A stretch of 64,000 nt of DNA from UBA946 sp031550725 (GTDB taxonomy: Bacteria > Bacillota > Clostridia > Oscillospirales > Ruminococcaceae). Under the pieces are notes generated by a model, which saw only the letters and a program-made list of their open reading frames with translations, was not told where the DNA came from and ran no database searches. Below, in pieces: positions 32,951-41,051 of this stretch. The stretch covers positions 1-64,000 of the forward strand of contig JAVBOH010000021.1 in NCBI GenBank assembly GCA_031550725.1, written 5' to 3'. Positions within the stretch are counted from its first letter, which is position 1; every line of letters starts with the position of its first letter. The position numbers and the translations under genes are program-made.

Positions 32951-34324
32951 GTGCCCCAAGATGCTAATCCAAAAAAGTGGAGCAGACTTGATAATGCAGC
33001 AAAAATATTTCCGTCAACAAGTGAAAAAACCGATACTCGTGTTTTTCGTTTCACTTGTGAACTTAATGAAGATGTTATACTTGAAAATCTGCAGACTGCA
33101 GTTGATAAAGCTATAAAAGTTTTCCCTGACTATGCTTGCATAATGAAAAAGGGTATCTTCTGGTATTACCTTGAGCAGAGTGATATAAAGCCTGTTGTTG
33201 TTGCAGAAAATATGCCTGCACTTTCACCAATATATCAAGGTGACCATGACAGACTCCTCTTTGAAGTATCTTATTTCAAAAATAGAATTAATCTTGAAAT
33301 ATATCATGTTTTATCGGACGGAACAGGTGCATTGCAGTTTTTTAAAACGATTGTGTGCAACTATATTGTTCACACACATTCTGACGTTTTCAGCGGTAAT
33401 TTGCCTGAATTCGACGAAAACCAATCTGTATCGGATAAATCATCGGATGGTTTCAGAAAGTATTATAAAAAGCCTGAAAAGGTTAAAAAAGTCAAGCAGA
33501 AAAAAGCATATCATATGAAAGGCTTTAAGAATGATGACGATGCATTAAACCTGACTGAAGTAATTATGTCTGCAAAAGATGTTGTTGCTGCTGCACATAA
33601 ATACAACACTACAATGACAGTTTTTCTGACTGCAATTTATATTGATTCTATCCATAAGGAAATGTCGCTCGCAGATGAAAAATATCCGCTTGTTATTGGT
33701 GTCCCTGTTAATCTGCGTAACTTTTTTCCATCCAATACAGCGAAGAACTTTTTTGGTATGATATCAGTAAGGTATGATTTCAGCGAGCGAAACGGCGAGT
33801 TCAGCGATATAATTGAACAGGTTGACGAGCAGTTTAAAAATCAGCTAACAAAAGAAAAATTAAGTATACGCATGAATAAGCTTGCTGCTTTGGAGCATAA
33901 TCCATTTGTAAAAATAGCACCGCTTGAGTTTAAAAATCTTGTGCTTAAAATAGCAAGAGCAATTACTGTGCGTAATGAAACTGTTGTTATTTCAAACGTT
34001 GGCAGGATTGTACTTCCGGAAGAATTCGAGCCGTTTATTAACTTATTCAGTGTTTTTGCGAGTACGCTTAAATTGCAGCTATGCTTATGTTCATATATGG
34101 ACAAGCTGTCGCTTGATTTTACATCTGCGTTTGAAAATACCGCTGTACAGAAAAACTTTGTGAGATTTTTGACTTCGCAGGGTGTTGAGGCTATGGTTAA
34201 GTGCAATAATTGCTTTAATGAGCAAGTGCAGGCAGATATAGATACGGCTGATGATACTGATACACAAACTGAAATGGACTTACAAAACTTATCCGATTTG
34301 GCAGACGGAGGTGAGAAGGATTAA
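32951..34324 (+). CDS. Condensation/alcohol-acyltransferase superfamily protein
   Basis: A 457-residue protein of the chloramphenicol acetyltransferase/condensation-domain superfamily, closest in pattern to alcohol acetyltransferase-like proteins of clostridia. The active-site motif HxxxDG is seen in YHVLSDGTGALQFF (near residues 118-131). A Lys-rich linker (about 172-185) divides the two halves. It would move an acyl group from a CoA or carrier to a hydroxyl or amine; substrate unknown. GTG start behind GAGGTGG. Its stop overlaps the ATG of the next gene (TAATG), a DUF6320-like membrane protein, a pairing I recall from other clostridia. Confidence 0.65.
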   Translation: MPQDANPKKWSRLDNAAKIFPSTSEKTDTRVFRFTCELNEDVILENLQTAVDKAIKVFPDYACIMKKGIFWYYLEQSDIKPVVVAENMPALSPIYQGDHDRLLFEVSYFKNRINLEIYHVLSDGTGALQFFKTIVCNYIVHTHSDVFSGNLPEFDENQSVSDKSSDGFRKYYKKPEKVKKVKQKKAYHMKGFKNDDDALNLTEVIMSAKDVVAAAHKYNTTMTVFLTAIYIDSIHKEMSLADEKYPLVIGVPVNLRNFFPSNTAKNFFGMISVRYDFSERNGEFSDIIEQVDEQFKNQLTKEKLSIRMNKLAALEHNPFVKIAPLEFKNLVLKIARAITVRNETVVISNVGRIVLPEEFEPFINLFSVFASTLKLQLCLCSYMDKLSLDFTSAFENTAVQKNFVRFLTSQGVEAMVKCNNCFNEQVQADIDTADDTDTQTEMDLQNLSDLADGGEKD

Positions 34325-34995
34325 TGCTATACTGCAAAAAATGCAAGGTTTCTATTGCAGGGGACAAGCAATGCTGTCCTTTATGCAAGGAGTCGCTTTC
34401 TGGTGATGCGGATGTTTCATCGGAGGTTTTTCCTATACCTGAAATGCCAAAATATTCAAAGCACTTTCTGCTTAAGCTTATTAGCTTTATTGCTATTGCT
34501 GCTGCCGTTATTAATGTTGGTATAAATTATCTTGTGCCGACATCAAACGGTGTGAAATGGTCACTTTTTGTGGTGCTTGGAATAATTTGTGCGTGGATAT
34601 CGACCGCTATTGTTATAACAAGGCGAAGAAACATTTTAAAAACTATCAACTGGCAGTTGTTTCTGGTGTCGGTGTTTGCTGTGTTCTGGGACTATTTCAC
34701 AGGCTGGCATGGATGGTCCTTAGACTATGTCATACCATTTAGCTGTATAGCATCAATGACGTGTATGTATATTCTTGTTCTTGCACTTAAAATTGACACA
34801 AGGGGTTTTGTTTCCTATCTGATTTTTGATGCTATTTATGGAATTATACCGATTATTTTTATTCTGACTGACAGGCTTAATGTTACATATCCGTCTGTGA
34901 CATGTGTCGTGTACAGCCTTATTTCAGCATCGGCTATAATTATTTTTAAAAAGCGGCTTTTTGTTGAGGAGCTAACTCGTAAGTTTCATGTATAA
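34324..34995 (+). CDS. DUF6320-like zinc-ribbon membrane protein
   Basis: A 223-residue protein with an N-terminal zinc ribbon (CKKCKVSI ... CCPLCKES, residues 4-22), a linker, and six membrane helices (about 55-215). The combination matches DUF6320-type proteins. Function is unknown; its start overlaps the stop codon of the acyltransferase-like gene, so both are made together and may modify a lipid or wall component. C-terminus is short and basic. Confidence 0.65.
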   Translation: MLYCKKCKVSIAGDKQCCPLCKESLSGDADVSSEVFPIPEMPKYSKHFLLKLISFIAIAAAVINVGINYLVPTSNGVKWSLFVVLGIICAWISTAIVITRRRNILKTINWQLFLVSVFAVFWDYFTGWHGWSLDYVIPFSCIASMTCMYILVLALKIDTRGFVSYLIFDAIYGIIPIIFILTDRLNVTYPSVTCVVYSLISASAIIIFKKRLFVEELTRKFHV

Positions 34996-35021
34996 TTTAA
35001 TCAATATACATTAAAATATGC

Positions 35022-35065
35022 ATAATAAATTGAATTATGCATTATATATGCGAATAAATATTAAA
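35022..35065 (+). promoter_or_regulatory. Possible ArgR operators upstream of argG
   Basis: TGCATAAT-N7-ATTATGCA is a dyad, followed by ATGCGAATAAATATTA, which resembles an ARG box (TGAATAAAAATTCA-like). A further ATATGCATAA lies at about 35078. Placement just upstream of the argG promoter suits arginine repression by ArgR/AhrC. Confidence 0.45.
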
Positions 35066-35090
35066 AAAACGTAAAAATATGCATAAGCGC

Positions 35091-35118
35091 TTGACAAATT
35101 TTTCTCAGGGTGTATAAT
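35091..35118 (+). promoter_or_regulatory. argG promoter
   Basis: Perfect TTGACA (35091-35096) and perfect TATAAT (35113-35118) with a 16-bp spacer. Confidence 0.75.
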
Positions 35119-35160
35119 TAAAGTTGTATTATTGATAATTTTGATGGAGGTAAATATAAA

Positions 35161-36390
35161 ATGGCTAAAAAAGAGATTAAAAAGGTTGTTCTTGCATACT
35201 CAGGCGGTCTTGATACTTCAATTATTATTCCATGGCTAAAGGAAAACTACAATAACTGTGAGGTTGTTGCTGTTTCAGGTGATGTTGGACAGGGTACAGA
35301 GCTTGAGGGATTGGAAGAAAAAGCTATCGCAACTGGCGCATCAAAACTTTATATCGAAGATTTGAATAAGGAATTTGTTGAGGAATTTATTTTCCCAACT
35401 GTTAAGGCTCAGGCTGTTTATGAAAACAGATATCTGCTCGGCACTTCCTTTGCTCGTCCTATCATTGCAAAGAGAATTGTTGAAATTGCACTTGCTGAAG
35501 GCGCTGACGCTATTTGTCACGGTTGTACTGGTAAGGGTAATGATCAGGTTCGTTTTGAGCTTACTATAAAGGCATTTGCTCCTGATATGGAGATTATTGC
35601 TCCTTGGAGAACTTGGGATATTAAATCTCGTGACGAGGAAATCGATTATGCTGAGGCTCACAATATTCCACTTAAAATTAACAGAGAAACTAATTATTCT
35701 AAGGATAAGAATCTATGGCATTTGTCACATGAGGGTCTTGACCTTGAAGATCCTGCTAACGAGCCAATGTATGATAAGGAAGGCTTCCTAGAGCTTGGCG
35801 TATCTCCATTTAAAGCGCCTGATAAGGCTACTTACGTTTCTATCCACTTCGAAAAGGGTATCCCTACCGCTGTTGATGGTGTAGAGATGGATGGTGTTCA
35901 GCTTATTACTAAGCTTAATGAGCTTGGCGGTGCTAATGGTATTGGACTTGCTGATATCGTTGAAAACCGTCTTGTTGGTATGAAATCCCGTGGCGTTTAT
36001 GAAACTCCGGGCGGAACTATCCTTTATCATGCCCATGAGGTTTTGGAAACTATTTGTCTTGACAAGGCTACACAGCGCATGAAGCAAAAGCTTGCTATTG
36101 ATTTTGCTGATTTAGTTTACAACGGTCAGTGGTATACTCCTGTTCGTGAGGCTCTTTCTGCTTTCGTTGACAAGACACAGGAAACTTGTACTGGTGATGT
36201 TAAGCTTAAGCTTTATAAGGGTAATATCATTAATGCAGGCGTTACTTCTCCATATACTCTTTATGATGAAGAAGTTGCTACTTTTGATGCTGATGAAGTT
36301 TATGACCAGAACGACTCTGCAGGATTTATCAACTTGTTCGGTCTGCCTATCAAGGTTAAGGCAAAGCTTGATAAAAAAAGAGGTCTATAA
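35161..36390 (+). CDS. argG: Argininosuccinate synthase
   Basis: A 409-residue ArgG joining citrulline and aspartate with ATP. The PP-loop motif AYSGGLDTS is at residues 10-18, and TGKGNDQVRFE near 122, with the citrulline-binding GxxSRGVYETPGGTIL region near 278. Length is normal. It is followed by a terminator-like hairpin, a lipoprotein gene and argH, so the two arginine genes are in one region but not in a tight operon. Very T-ending codon choice compared with the 12-24 kb genes, in line with high expression or local strand bias. Confidence 0.97.
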   Translation: MAKKEIKKVVLAYSGGLDTSIIIPWLKENYNNCEVVAVSGDVGQGTELEGLEEKAIATGASKLYIEDLNKEFVEEFIFPTVKAQAVYENRYLLGTSFARPIIAKRIVEIALAEGADAICHGCTGKGNDQVRFELTIKAFAPDMEIIAPWRTWDIKSRDEEIDYAEAHNIPLKINRETNYSKDKNLWHLSHEGLDLEDPANEPMYDKEGFLELGVSPFKAPDKATYVSIHFEKGIPTAVDGVEMDGVQLITKLNELGGANGIGLADIVENRLVGMKSRGVYETPGGTILYHAHEVLETICLDKATQRMKQKLAIDFADLVYNGQWYTPVREALSAFVDKTQETCTGDVKLKLYKGNIINAGVTSPYTLYDEEVATFDADEVYDQNDSAGFINLFGLPIKVKAKLDKKRGL

Positions 36391-36410
36391 TTTAAATTTA
36401 TAATTAATTT

Positions 36411-36447
36411 TATGGGGTGTATGTTGCCGTGATATACACCCCATATT
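36411..36447 (+). terminator. Hairpin after argG
   Basis: ATGGGGTGTAT pairs with ATACACCCCAT over a loop of about 8 nt, then ATTTGTATAAATTT. The T-run is modest. Confidence 0.6.
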
Positions 36448-36507
36448 TGTATAAATTTAGTTTTTATGATAATACTATTCGCAACAATTAACGAAAGGAC
36501 TTATAAA

Positions 36508-37038
36508 ATGAAGAAAATAGCTGCAATGATTATATCAGCTTTGATGTGTATGTGCATTTTTACTGCTTGTGGTGAAGATACAACTGAAATGGATTTGGAA
36601 ATAAACAAGCATCTTGTCGGAGCTTGGAGCCCTAAGGGCAATGAAAATAATTATATTGATGAAGATGGCATACTGCATCTTATGATTTTTTATTTCACCG
36701 GTTCGAAAATTATTTACTGTCAGGGTACTACTGAGCAGATGCAGACTAGTGAAATAACAGATTATGAAATAGTTGGAGGTAAATTAAAAATTACTTCTGA
36801 AGGCAAGGCTCAATATGCTAAGCTTGAATTTTATGAGGGTGGAATGAACTGGATTACAGATAACAGTGTTGTTGAATATGTTCAGATACCTGATTATGCT
36901 ATCAAGGATTTACCTATGACATTGGAAAAAGATCCTGAATTTACCACAACTGACACTGAAAGTGAAGCTTCAACTGATGATAGCGTTAACACTGATGCTA
37001 CTGACAACACGGACAATTCAGACAGCGTAACTCAATAA
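36508..37038 (+). CDS. Small lipoprotein of unknown function
   Basis: A 176-residue lipoprotein: Lys-rich start, hydrophobic helix and lipobox FTAC with the lipidated Cys near residue 21. After it comes a beta-rich domain of about 115 residues (HLVGAWSP..., DEDGILHLMIFYFTGSKI) resembling the small lipocalin-like DUF domains that begin with a GxW pattern, then an Asp/Thr/Ser-rich tail with no structure. ATG 36508 follows AAAGGAC. It stands between argG and argH without obvious metabolic connection. Confidence 0.75.
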   Translation: MKKIAAMIISALMCMCIFTACGEDTTEMDLEINKHLVGAWSPKGNENNYIDEDGILHLMIFYFTGSKIIYCQGTTEQMQTSEITDYEIVGGKLKITSEGKAQYAKLEFYEGGMNWITDNSVVEYVQIPDYAIKDLPMTLEKDPEFTTTDTESEASTDDSVNTDATDNTDNSDSVTQ

Positions 37039-37083
37039 GAAACATTCGCACCAACTTTGTAATAAATTCGGGAGGACTTATAA

Positions 37084-38457
37084 ATGGCTAAAATGTGGGC
37101 AGGAAGATTTTCAAAAGAGGTTGATGAAAAGGTTAATGACTTTAATTCCTCCATCTCTTTTGATGCAAGAATGTACAAGCAGGATATAATGGGCTCAGTT
37201 GCTCATGCGACAATGCTTGGTGACACAGGCATTATCGACAAAGGTGAGTCATTGAAGATTATTGATGGCTTGAAAACTATTCTTGCTGATATTGACAGCG
37301 GCAAGCTTGAATTTGACCCAAATGCTGAAGATATCCATATGTTTGTTGAGCAGGAGCTTACAAATCGTCTTGGTGATACAGGCAAAAGACTTCATACTGC
37401 AAGAAGCAGAAACGATCAGGTTGCTCTTGATATAAGAATGTACCTTAAAGACGAGGTTAAAACAATTGTACCTATGGTAAAGGAGCTTGTATCAACACTT
37501 TGCGAACTTGCTGAAAACAATCTTGATACAGTTATGAGCGGATATACTCATTTGCAGCGTGCACAGCCTATAACGCTTGCACATCACCTTATGGCATATG
37601 CGCAAATGCTTATCCGTGATATCGGCAGACTTGAGGATACCTATAAGCGCATGAATATCATGCCGCTTGGCAGTGGTGCTTTGGCATCAACTACATACCC
37701 TATCAACAGGCGTCAGGTTTGTGAGCTATTAGGCTTTGATGATATCACACAGAACTCTCTTGATGGTGTTTCTGACCGTGATTTCTGCATTGAACTCGCT
37801 TCTGCACTTTCAATACTTATGATGCACCTTTCACGTTTCTCGGAAGAAATTGTTTTGTGGTGTTCATGGGAGTTTAAATTCATTGAGCTTGATGATGCTT
37901 ATGCAACAGGCTCATCTATCATGCCGCAAAAGAAAAATCCTGATATAACAGAGCTTATCCGTGGAAAGACAGGCCGTGTTTATGGTGACCTTAACACGCT
38001 CCTTACCATGATGAAAGGCTTGTCACTTGCATACAACAAGGATATGCAGGAGGATAAAGAGGCAATTTTTGATGCTGTTGATACTGTTAAGCTTTGTATA
38101 TCCACTTTTATTCCAATGCTCGCTACAATGAGGATTAACAAGGAAAATATGCGTGCTGCTGCTGCAAAGGGCTTTATTAATGCCACTGACTGTGCTGATT
38201 ATCTTGTTAAAAAGGGTTTGCCTTTCAGGGATGCATATAAGATTACAGGAACTCTTGTTGCAAAATGTATTGAACTTAATACTGTTCTTGAGGCATTACC
38301 TTTGGATGAATACAAAAAGCTTTGTGATACATTCGACAATGATATTTATGATGCAATAAGCCTTGATACCTGCGTTAATATGCGCAATGTTGACGGTGGT
38401 CCTGCACCATCATCTGTTAAAAAACAAATTGAATTTGCTAGAATCGCTGTTTCATAA
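37084..38457 (+). CDS. argH: Argininosuccinate lyase
   Basis: A 457-residue ArgH, cleaving argininosuccinate to arginine and fumarate. N-terminal MAKMWAGRFSKEVDEKVNDFN is standard; HTARSRNDQVALD near 102 and the superfamily signature GSSIMPQKKNPD near 279 with the catalytic Ser are present. Homotetramer in the aspartase/fumarase superfamily. CGGGAGG lies before the ATG. No terminator with a good T-run is seen directly after it. Confidence 0.97.
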   Translation: MAKMWAGRFSKEVDEKVNDFNSSISFDARMYKQDIMGSVAHATMLGDTGIIDKGESLKIIDGLKTILADIDSGKLEFDPNAEDIHMFVEQELTNRLGDTGKRLHTARSRNDQVALDIRMYLKDEVKTIVPMVKELVSTLCELAENNLDTVMSGYTHLQRAQPITLAHHLMAYAQMLIRDIGRLEDTYKRMNIMPLGSGALASTTYPINRRQVCELLGFDDITQNSLDGVSDRDFCIELASALSILMMHLSRFSEEIVLWCSWEFKFIELDDAYATGSSIMPQKKNPDITELIRGKTGRVYGDLNTLLTMMKGLSLAYNKDMQEDKEAIFDAVDTVKLCISTFIPMLATMRINKENMRAAAAKGFINATDCADYLVKKGLPFRDAYKITGTLVAKCIELNTVLEALPLDEYKKLCDTFDNDIYDAISLDTCVNMRNVDGGPAPSSVKKQIEFARIAVS

Positions 38458-38658
38458 TTATAAAACATGTACAATATATGGTGTAAATAGTTGTGAGGTA
38501 TTACAAATGTTTTTATAATTGAAAAAAAGCAGCCTTTTGAGTTGTTTTATTATTGTAAAAGAGAAAAAATTCAAGTTTCTATATCGGTCTGCTATCCAAA
38601 TTTGTATTTTTGTTACTGAATTGTCATCACTTGTCACCACATTGTATTTTAAAATTCA
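38458..38658. other. argH downstream spacer
   Basis: About 200 bp of AT-rich DNA without gene or strong hairpin; nothing notable seen before the promoter at 38659. Confidence 0.5.
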
Positions 38659-38687
38659 TTGACATTTACCGTTTGGAGTGTTAAAAT
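38659..38687 (+). promoter_or_regulatory. Promoter of the secreted repeat protein
   Basis: Perfect TTGACA (38659-38664), 17 bp, TAAAAT (38682-38687), then TAAAGGAGGATTTTTT before the ATG: strong expression expected. Confidence 0.7.
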
Positions 38688-38729
38688 TAATACATAGGAA
38701 TTTGAAATAAATTTAAAGGAGGATTTTTT

Positions 38730-40436
38730 ATGAATAAGAAATTTTTTAAATCAGTTCTTAGCAGCCTGCTTGCATTAATGCTTGTTGTTACTTGTTTTGC
38801 AATTCCATCAAGTGCAGCGGTTACTTTGAGCAAATCGTCGGTTACTGTAACAAAGGGTTATGCAACTACTCTTACTGTTTCAGGTACATCTTCAAAGGTT
38901 ACATGGACAACAGGCGATAAGGCTATCGCAACTGTTTCATCCGCTGGTAAGGTTTCAGGTAAGGGTGTTGGCTCAACTTACGTTTATGCGCAGGTTAATA
39001 ACACAACGCTTAAGTGTAAAGTAACTGTTGTTGCAGGTAAAATCACTGCTGGTGTCAATGATTTGGATATGACTGCTGGCAAGTCGAAGATTGTTAATAT
39101 AATTTGCAAGGGCACTCATACAATTACAATTTCAAATAGCGATAAGAATATTGCTTACGGTACATGGAACGGCGCTAAGTTTGACGGCGACGTTGTTCCT
39201 CTAACGATCAAGGCTGTTTCTTCAGGTACAGCTCAGATTAAGGTTTATGCAAAGAACTATCCTTCTGTTTATGCTGTTATTGATGTAACTGTTAATGGCG
39301 GTGCTGCAAGTATTACTACACAGTACAGCTCAGTTGAAGTTGATGTAAGCAAAACTGCTAGTTTCAAGGTTTTCAGCACAACTAAGGACGCTTTAAATAT
39401 ACAGACAAACAGTTCACAAATTGCAACAGCAACAATTACAACTCCTGTTCTTTCAGGCAGTACTTATTACTCAACTGTAACAATCAAGGGTGTTTCTGCT
39501 GGTAATGCTACTATCAGAGTTTCATCTAAAACAAACAGCAATTCTTATGTTGATATCGCAGTTAAGGTTGGCGGTACAGCAGCAGACTATTATGCAATTT
39601 CTACAACAATTCCAAGTGTTAAGGTTTCAAATGACGTTATCTTGAAGTTTACATATAACTACAAGACTTATTATATGCTTGTTCCATATAACTATGACGA
39701 GGCATACACAAATACAACAATTTCTATGTACACTAACACCTATGAATACTATACAGTATATTCAATGTCACCAAGTAAAAAAGCTGCTAATGACACAATC
39801 AATAACATTTATACTACAAGTGGTGTAAGATATATTCTTCTTCCATCAAACTATGATACTGTTAAGTATAATACAGTAACTGCAAAATACACAGGCAGCT
39901 ATGATTACTATACAATTTACAACGAATCACCAGCTAAGAAGTATTCATCAGACATCATTGACAGATGGACTATCGTTGATTCAACAAACACTACAATTGC
40001 AAGATATATGTTGTATCCAATCAACTATGATGCAACAAGAGTTTCAAATATTATCAATGAGGACAGAGGTACAAACAGCACTTATACAACATATACTCTA
40101 CTAACTGCAATCCCAACTAAAATTGGTGATGATGAACAAGTTGTTTCACTTGTAGTTGGAACTACTACAAAGTATATGGTGGTAAGCAAGAGAATGACAA
40201 TCATTGATTTTGCTAAAATGAATGATGCTGTTTCCGCTGCAACAAATAAAGTTTCCTACTATCAGTGGTATACAAAACTTCCATCAAATATTGATACAAC
40301 CAAGGAAGATTACCTAACAGTATACAGTGGAAGCACATATTGCTATATGCTGTTTAGAAAGAGCGACTCACCATCCACATATGATACTGGCTCAGCTGCT
40401 GCAAACAGCGGTACACAGCTATATGACTATCGTTAA
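38730..40436 (+). CDS. Secreted Ig-like protein with tyrosine-rich C-terminal repeats
   Basis: A 568-residue exported protein. Signal peptide 1-29; first BIG2-type Ig domain about 30-102; two further Ig-like modules to about 285. From about residue 290 come five imperfect repeats of about 45-60 residues, each with Y-(Y/T)-x-(I/V/L/W)-(S/Y)-x-x-x-P near the start and a Y-x-(M/I)-L-x-P-x-N-Y-D strand at the end; the last two lack NYD. Tyr, Thr and Ser dominate. No LPXTG, S-layer or dockerin signature is visible, so it may be released or bound by the repeats. I do not recognise the repeat. Strong promoter and terminator suggest abundance. Confidence 0.82.
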   Translation: MNKKFFKSVLSSLLALMLVVTCFAIPSSAAVTLSKSSVTVTKGYATTLTVSGTSSKVTWTTGDKAIATVSSAGKVSGKGVGSTYVYAQVNNTTLKCKVTVVAGKITAGVNDLDMTAGKSKIVNIICKGTHTITISNSDKNIAYGTWNGAKFDGDVVPLTIKAVSSGTAQIKVYAKNYPSVYAVIDVTVNGGAASITTQYSSVEVDVSKTASFKVFSTTKDALNIQTNSSQIATATITTPVLSGSTYYSTVTIKGVSAGNATIRVSSKTNSNSYVDIAVKVGGTAADYYAISTTIPSVKVSNDVILKFTYNYKTYYMLVPYNYDEAYTNTTISMYTNTYEYYTVYSMSPSKKAANDTINNIYTTSGVRYILLPSNYDTVKYNTVTAKYTGSYDYYTIYNESPAKKYSSDIIDRWTIVDSTNTTIARYMLYPINYDATRVSNIINEDRGTNSTYTTYTLLTAIPTKIGDDEQVVSLVVGTTTKYMVVSKRMTIIDFAKMNDAVSAATNKVSYYQWYTKLPSNIDTTKEDYLTVYSGSTYCYMLFRKSDSPSTYDTGSAAANSGTQLYDYR

Positions 40437-40460
40437 ATTCCCCCTCTTTCAATATTATTA

Positions 40461-40495
40461 AAAAGAGTTGCCGCACAATGCGGCAACTCTTTTTG
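40461..40495 (+). terminator. Terminator of the repeat protein gene
   Basis: AAAAAGAGTTGCCGCA and TGCGGCAACTCTTTTT form a 16-bp stem; bidirectional. Confidence 0.9.
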
Positions 40496-40511
40496 TATAA
40501 TGAGATTGCAT

Positions 40512-40552
40512 AAAAAAGGACGCTTTATTTATTATAAAAGCGTCCTTTTAAG
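40512..40552 (-). terminator. Terminator of the DUF4190 gene
   Basis: AAAAAGGACGCTTT and AAAGCGTCCTTTT form a long stem over an AT loop, usable from both sides and 15 bp beyond the stop of the minus-strand gene. Confidence 0.8.
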
Positions 40553-40567
40553 TATTTAGTGAAAAAA

Positions 40568-40861
40568 TTATTTTAGCTTAACACTTTTTCTGTCACGGCT
40601 GTTTGACATATACATTCTAAGTGTTACAATAATGCCTAGCACTGAATTAATAACAGCAAATGTAATTCCGATAATGCTTAATGCAACGCCGGCAGTAGAA
40701 TCGTAATCCTTCTTGTTCTTTTTAAGCCCGATGATAAGTGCCGGTACAGAACAGGAATATGTCACCATAGGAAACACAGTTGAAAAAACAAGACCGATAA
40801 TACCAAGCACAAGGCTTGAAATGCATACCTTTTTGCCAGATTTTTTTGTGGAATCAGACAT
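40568..40861 (-). CDS. DUF4190-like small membrane protein
   Basis: A 97-residue protein with two or three membrane helices (about 12-30, 36-46, 58-84) and Lys-rich ends, matching the DUF4190 pattern (LGIIGLVFS ... PALIIGLKKNKK ... AGVALSIIGI). Role unknown; such proteins are often near stress or sporulation genes. Start ATG with AGGAGG at good spacing. It is alone between two terminators and a MITE-like element. Confidence 0.7.
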   Translation of the reverse strand: MSDSTKKSGKKVCISSLVLGIIGLVFSTVFPMVTYSCSVPALIIGLKKNKKDYDSTAGVALSIIGITFAVINSVLGIIVTLRMYMSNSRDRKSVKLK

Positions 40862-40964
40862 TTAAATGCCTCCTTAATATATAATCATAAAAGTATAAAT
40901 ACAAACCTATAAAACAAATAAAACACTACTAAAATGATAACATAAAACGCCAAATTTGTCAATC

Positions 40965-41046
40965 ATATAGTTGGTTAAATTTAAAACACTCAAGTGTTTT
41001 TAATTTGCACGTATTGCATACAGCAAAGCGGTTAACGCACTATAAG
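40965..41046. repeat. Palindromic MITE-like element, copy 4
   Basis: The clearest copy: TATAGTTGGTTAAATTTAAA at one end and GGTTAACGCACTATA at the other form terminal inverted repeats. Inner ACACTCAAGTGT hairpin. It lies 5 bp beyond the dacF stop codon. Confidence 0.7.
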
Positions 41047-41051
41047 ATATC

